The position numbers were made by a program, and so were the translations under genes. Below are positions 21,831 through 24,425 of a DNA stretch of 24,425 nucleotides, piece by piece; position 1 is the stretch's first letter; every line of letters begins with the position of its first letter. Source of the stretch: a virus; IMG/VR virus record IMGVR_UViG_3300020185_000254, positions 1 to 24,425 of that record, one strand, 5' to 3'. The notes under the pieces were generated by a model. It saw only the letters and a program-made list of their open reading frames with translations. It ran no database searches and was not told where the DNA came from.

Positions 21831-22030
21831 GCTTTTCGCGTAGCCCATGCGACTACCTCGTTGCGTATCCACCGACGACCAGCAGGAGCGCACTCGGGAA
21901 AATCTGGGCGCTTACTAATTTTATTCATGAAGTAGTGGCGACTGTACCCAAGGTACTGAGAACACTGGGTTGAGCTCCAGAGCTCCTCATGGCTATCTAA
22001 TTCTAGTGTGTGCATTTCAACTTCGCTCAT
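21827..22030 (-). CDS. AlpA/Xis-like excisionase
   Basis: A 67-residue protein with a winged-HTH of the AlpA/MerR-like excisionase kind: WSSTQCSQYLGYSRHYFMNK, then FPECAPAGRRWIRNEVVAW. This is the usual 'choose site, recognition helix, wing, W/R-x-x-EV-x-W' layout. Such proteins bend att DNA and turn integration into excision, or act as activators. AGGGTC lies before the ATG at 22030; a later ATG at 22015 would remove five residues. It is the last gene of the leftward recombination operon and converges on int with overlapping stop codons. Confidence 0.8.
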   Translation of the reverse strand: MSEVEMHTLELDSHEELWSSTQCSQYLGYSRHYFMNKISKRPDFPECAPAGRRWIRNEVVAWATRKA

Positions 22031-22043
22031 TTAAGAGACCCTT

Positions 22044-22514
22044 TTATGCTGCGTTAATGGAGTCAGCCCGAAACGGAGACGGGCCTAGATCGCTCAAGCG
22101 ATCGATGTGGTAATGAAGGACTACCTCCTCGTCGGCCTTGTCACCTCGGTCGAATCTACCTCCAACCGTTGTGTAGCAAGGTGGCTCAATGAGACTGATG
22201 TACTTCACACGATCGTCGTAAACGATGACGAAAGCTGATGAGCAGCCGGTAGCATCAAGCAAAGAAATTGCCTGCTGCCGCTTGGCTGATGAAACTAATA
22301 TGGTGGGATAATTGTCGTGTGCACAGTTACGACGTTTAACCTCAACGAAACCGCGGACGACCAGAATGCCTTCCTCGTTAACCTTCTCGAAAGCAAAGTC
22401 TAAAACGCCGAACTTGGATAGTTTTCGCAAATTGCAATTCCAAGAGCGCTCCAGATAGGAAGCGACAATGCGCTCCCTATCCAGATCGTTTGCAGTTTCA
22501 TAGGTAGGACGCAT
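22044..22514 (-). CDS. predicted PD-(D/E)XK family nuclease
   Basis: A 156-residue protein. D39 (GVLDFAF) and E58-x-K60 (GFVEVKRR) form the metal-binding centre of a PD-(D/E)XK nuclease. They are followed by the typical S-x-x-K-x-x-x-A helix (SSAKRQQAISL), and E14 in the first helix may add to the site. Short versions of this fold occur in many phage replication and recombination clusters as junction- or DNA-processing enzymes, and some protect or degrade DNA. It lies between SSB and the excisionase, two bases from the ssb stop, so it is probably co-transcribed. The substrate is unknown. Confidence 0.7.
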   Translation of the reverse strand: MRPTYETANDLDRERIVASYLERSWNCNLRKLSKFGVLDFAFEKVNEEGILVVRGFVEVKRRNCAHDNYPTILVSSAKRQQAISLLDATGCSSAFVIVYDDRVKYISLIEPPCYTTVGGRFDRGDKADEEVVLHYHIDRLSDLGPSPFRADSINAA

Positions 22515-22516
22515 GC

Positions 22517-22903
22517 TCAGAAGGGCATGTCGTCTGATACGCCGCCGACAGTGTCAGCAACTGGCTGTGGGGAGTTGGCACCAGAAGGCTGGTTAGCCTT
22601 GGGCAAGACTACAATCCTGTCCGCTCTGATGTCGTTTGAAAACTTTTCAATCCCTTGCTCATTGGTCCAAGATCGAATCGTTTGCTCTCCGGTCACCTCA
22701 ATCATTGAGCCCTTTTGCAAGATACCCATTAAGGCCTGAGCTCGCTTAGCGCCCCAATAATCGACGTTGTGCCAGTTAGTGGTCTGCCTGTCGCCCCAGC
22801 CTACGTTATCAGCCAAGCCAATCTTTAAGACAGCGTCACCGCCTACCTGTTTTATTTCTGGGTCACGCGATATGTTGCCCAGAACGATTATGGTATTACT
22901 CAT
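22517..22903 (-). CDS. ssb: single-stranded DNA-binding protein
   Basis: A 128-residue SSB. The OB-fold begins NTIIVLGNISRDPEIKQVGG, and W-H-x-V-D-Y-W and KGSMIEVTGE follow in the expected places. The C-terminus is a Pro/Gly/Ser linker ending in DDMPF, the acidic tip through which SSB recruits other proteins. It coats single-stranded DNA made by the exonuclease and works with the Erf-like annealing protein. Its ATG overlaps the stop of the exonuclease gene. It is shorter than host SSBs (about 170-180 residues), as is common in phages. Confidence 0.93.
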   Translation of the reverse strand: MSNTIIVLGNISRDPEIKQVGGDAVLKIGLADNVGWGDRQTTNWHNVDYWGAKRAQALMGILQKGSMIEVTGEQTIRSWTNEQGIEKFSNDIRADRIVVLPKANQPSGANSPQPVADTVGGVSDDMPF

Positions 22904-23787
22904 TACTTTGTTCCCTCGTTAGTTTTAATGGTCCACGACGTGGATTCTGAGCCCTTGTATGCAGAGAGATCCGCATCGGGCATTAAGTCTTTGAACGCTT
23001 GCGAGTACTTGATCGTGCCCGGGCGCTTCGTTGAGTAGACAAGAAGATCACCACCGCGGGTGCGCCTACCATCGACTGACTCTAGAATTTTTTTCTTGAG
23101 CGACTCCTTGGTAGCCTTGAGCACGGCCTCAGCATCGACGGCTGACTTCCACTGGTTGGCTAGGGATATAAATTCATCGTCATCACGAATGACCTCACGA
23201 TCCTCAATAAATGGTGCAAGCCTTTCGGAGTCCGCCATGATGGCCTCAACTTCCTCGTGGAATGCGTACAGAATGCCCACGTTATTGGCGAGCCATTCAC
23301 CGTCACGCTGCACACGTTCAATGTGCATCTCGGTAGGCGTCCACACGATAAAGTCGCACCACTCTCGCGACGTGCAGTGAAGCTGAAGCTGTATCTGCGC
23401 GTAGTAATGTGGTGATTGAGACAGCGGCTTGATTTTCTTTGAGAAGGGGCACTTGATTTCAACGATCCCCGATCGCCCGATGAGGCCGTCCGGCGAGGCT
23501 GCAATCCATTCGTACTCTGGGTGATTAATCTGGCCGGTCTCAAAGACTATCTGGCCAGACTGTTCTTGGTACGCCTCAAGAGCCACTGGCTCGTGCTTAG
23601 TACCCCACTCGGTAGCGAAGTTACCCTTGAACTCAGATTCAGCACCGGCCTTCGCACGCACCTTCTCGCGCAATGCGTCGTCCCGACTAGCAAAAGGACT
23701 GATACCTAAAACGGAGCCCACCATGGACCCCGTTATAGATACTGCCGCTCGCTGTGCAAACCACTCTGGTGAGCGTTGTTCAATCAT
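22903..23787 (-). CDS. YqaJ/lambda-exo-type recombination exonuclease
   Basis: A 294-residue protein of the YqaJ viral recombinase family, alkaline exonucleases that resect double-stranded DNA in a 5'-3' direction. It starts with RSPEWFAQRAAVSITGS (the family's QRS/T-x-E-W-x-x-x-R helix). The catalytic residues are D100 in SPDGLI and E110-x-K112 in VEIKCP. Length and order of motifs are normal and nothing is missing. It is coupled at both ends: its ATG overlaps the stop of the Erf-like gene and its stop overlaps the ssb start. The trio is a complete phage recombination system (resection, coating, annealing). Confidence 0.92.
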   Translation of the reverse strand: MIEQRSPEWFAQRAAVSITGSMVGSVLGISPFASRDDALREKVRAKAGAESEFKGNFATEWGTKHEPVALEAYQEQSGQIVFETGQINHPEYEWIAASPDGLIGRSGIVEIKCPFSKKIKPLSQSPHYYAQIQLQLHCTSREWCDFIVWTPTEMHIERVQRDGEWLANNVGILYAFHEEVEAIMADSERLAPFIEDREVIRDDDEFISLANQWKSAVDAEAVLKATKESLKKKILESVDGRRTRGGDLLVYSTKRPGTIKYSQAFKDLMPDADLSAYKGSESTSWTIKTNEGTK

Positions 23788-24425
23788 GCTGCATCCTCCT
23801 TTGAAATCTCGGCCTGCAACACATCCGCAAAGCCTTGTGTGCCCATCTGCTTTTTGCAGAGATCACTGAATACGCCACCCGCGCTTTGCTTGAGCTTGTT
23901 CAGCTTGGCGAAGTCGTCGTCATCGATGCCGAGGCGAGCTATCGCTATACCCGCGGTGTCAGAAGCCTCCGAAGCAGCATTCATCATCTGAATGTTCTCC
24001 GCATACTTGACCGCAAGCTTGGTATACCCAGCGAAGAAAACCATGGATGCCTTCTTCGCGTCATCAGCGGCCTTCTCACGCTCCGGTGCAAGTGCTGACT
24101 CAACAAGGTCAGCGACCTTTGAGTCCTTAGCCACAGAGTCGTTGGCAGACTTAGCGTCATCATCTTCCTGTCCGATCCCGCAGATCGCAGTCAGAGAATA
24201 CCGACGCGCATAGGTCAGCAGTGAGCCGAAACCTTGGGGCGTCATACTCTGACCCGCAGGCATCAGGAATGTACAGCGAATGAACTCGCCAGACTTGTGC
24301 ATGAGCATGGTAGTAACACCACACTCCGAACCATCTCGCGCAGGCAACTGGACATAACTCAACCCGTTCTTGGCGAAGGGCTCTTTGATCGCAGTAATGA
24401 CGTTCTCAAGCTTGGCGTACTTATA
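23784..24425 (-). CDS. Erf-family single-strand annealing protein (5' end cut by window)
   Basis: The frame is open to the window edge, giving 213 residues without a start. The visible start YAKLEN VITAIKEPFAKNG LSYVQL is the Erf-family N-terminal helix, and MTPQGFGSLLTYARRYSL followed by CGIGQEDDDA is the family signature. The C-terminal part is a charged helical domain. Erf proteins form rings that anneal complementary single strands and, in P22, circularise DNA. The missing residues lie beyond 24425. A TTG at 24362 could be mistaken for a start, but the conserved residues continue upstream of it. It is the first gene seen of the leftward operon; the promoter is outside the window. Confidence 0.9.
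   Translation of the reverse strand, partial: YKYAKLENVITAIKEPFAKNGLSYVQLPARDGSECGVTTMLMHKSGEFIRCTFLMPAGQSMTPQGFGSLLTYARRYSLTAICGIGQEDDDAKSANDSVAKDSKVADLVESALAPEREKAADDAKKASMVFFAGYTKLAVKYAENIQMMNAASEASDTAGIAIARLGIDDDDFAKLNKLKQSAGGVFSDLCKKQMGTQGFADVLQAEISKEDAA

Noticed and set aside
20706-21893. A 395-codon open frame on the minus strand opposite the integrase
   Set aside because: It is antisense to a complete tyrosine integrase with all catalytic residues, shows no domain, and runs across the attP flank and promoter region.
1-24425. CRISPR array, insertion sequence or rRNA
   Set aside because: No regularly spaced repeats, transposase or inverted-terminal-repeat pair, and no rRNA-like sequence were seen.

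Overview
The window is phage DNA throughout. It carries the back half of the virion (late) region of a temperate tailed phage, an attP site, and an integration/recombination module on the other side of it. I judge it a short-tailed (podovirus-like) phage because the left half holds a run of DNA-ejection type proteins: a T7 gp13-like small protein, two tandem gp14-like proteins, Gln/Ala-rich coiled-coil proteins and a 2105-residue internal virion protein. No terminase, portal, capsid, lysis gene or CI-type repressor is present, so these lie outside. The attP core is a 25-base 3' end of a bacterial tRNA, probably tRNA-Leu. That fits a proteobacterial host, but the host cannot be named from the sequence.

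Layout. 1-73: probable end of an upstream gene. 101-556: a tail-assembly-chaperone-like gene. 621-5879: seven ejection/internal virion genes, tightly packed with overlaps. 5879-12466: a tail-fibre/structural cassette of seven genes, including a 56-codon gene at 7908-8078, again mostly with stop/start overlaps. 12463-18780: one giant gene for a multi-domain polyvalent ejection protein with an HExxH zinc-peptidase motif. 18782-19954: an HTH plus metallophosphoesterase protein that ends the rightward late operon. 19920-20602, minus strand: three small overlapping genes (HTH plus DnaJ-type zinc finger, a one-helix membrane peptide, a Cys-rich zinc-binding protein). 20603-20846: intergenic control region with attP and three TTGGNCACG repeats. 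20847-21830: tyrosine integrase. 21827-24425, minus strand: AlpA/Xis-like protein, PD-(D/E)XK nuclease, SSB, YqaJ exonuclease and an Erf-type annealing protein cut by the window edge.

How it works together (inference). The rightward genes build the tail end of the virion and the proteins that travel into the host with the DNA. The 2105-residue protein is the best candidate for a large ejected protein whose modules act in the new host. Int with the Xis-like protein recombines attP with the host tRNA gene. The minus-strand SSB/exonuclease/annealing set performs phage homologous recombination. Because attP has phage genes on both sides and no complete tRNA, the sequence represents the free or circular phage form, not an integrated prophage end.

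The most notable observations are a repeated LFSR tetrapeptide that divides the giant protein into four blocks (with an LFSK cousin at the end of the 585-residue protein), a possible split of the large ejection module by a fibre cassette, tandem paralogous ejection proteins, and the spaced TTGGNCACG repeats around attP.
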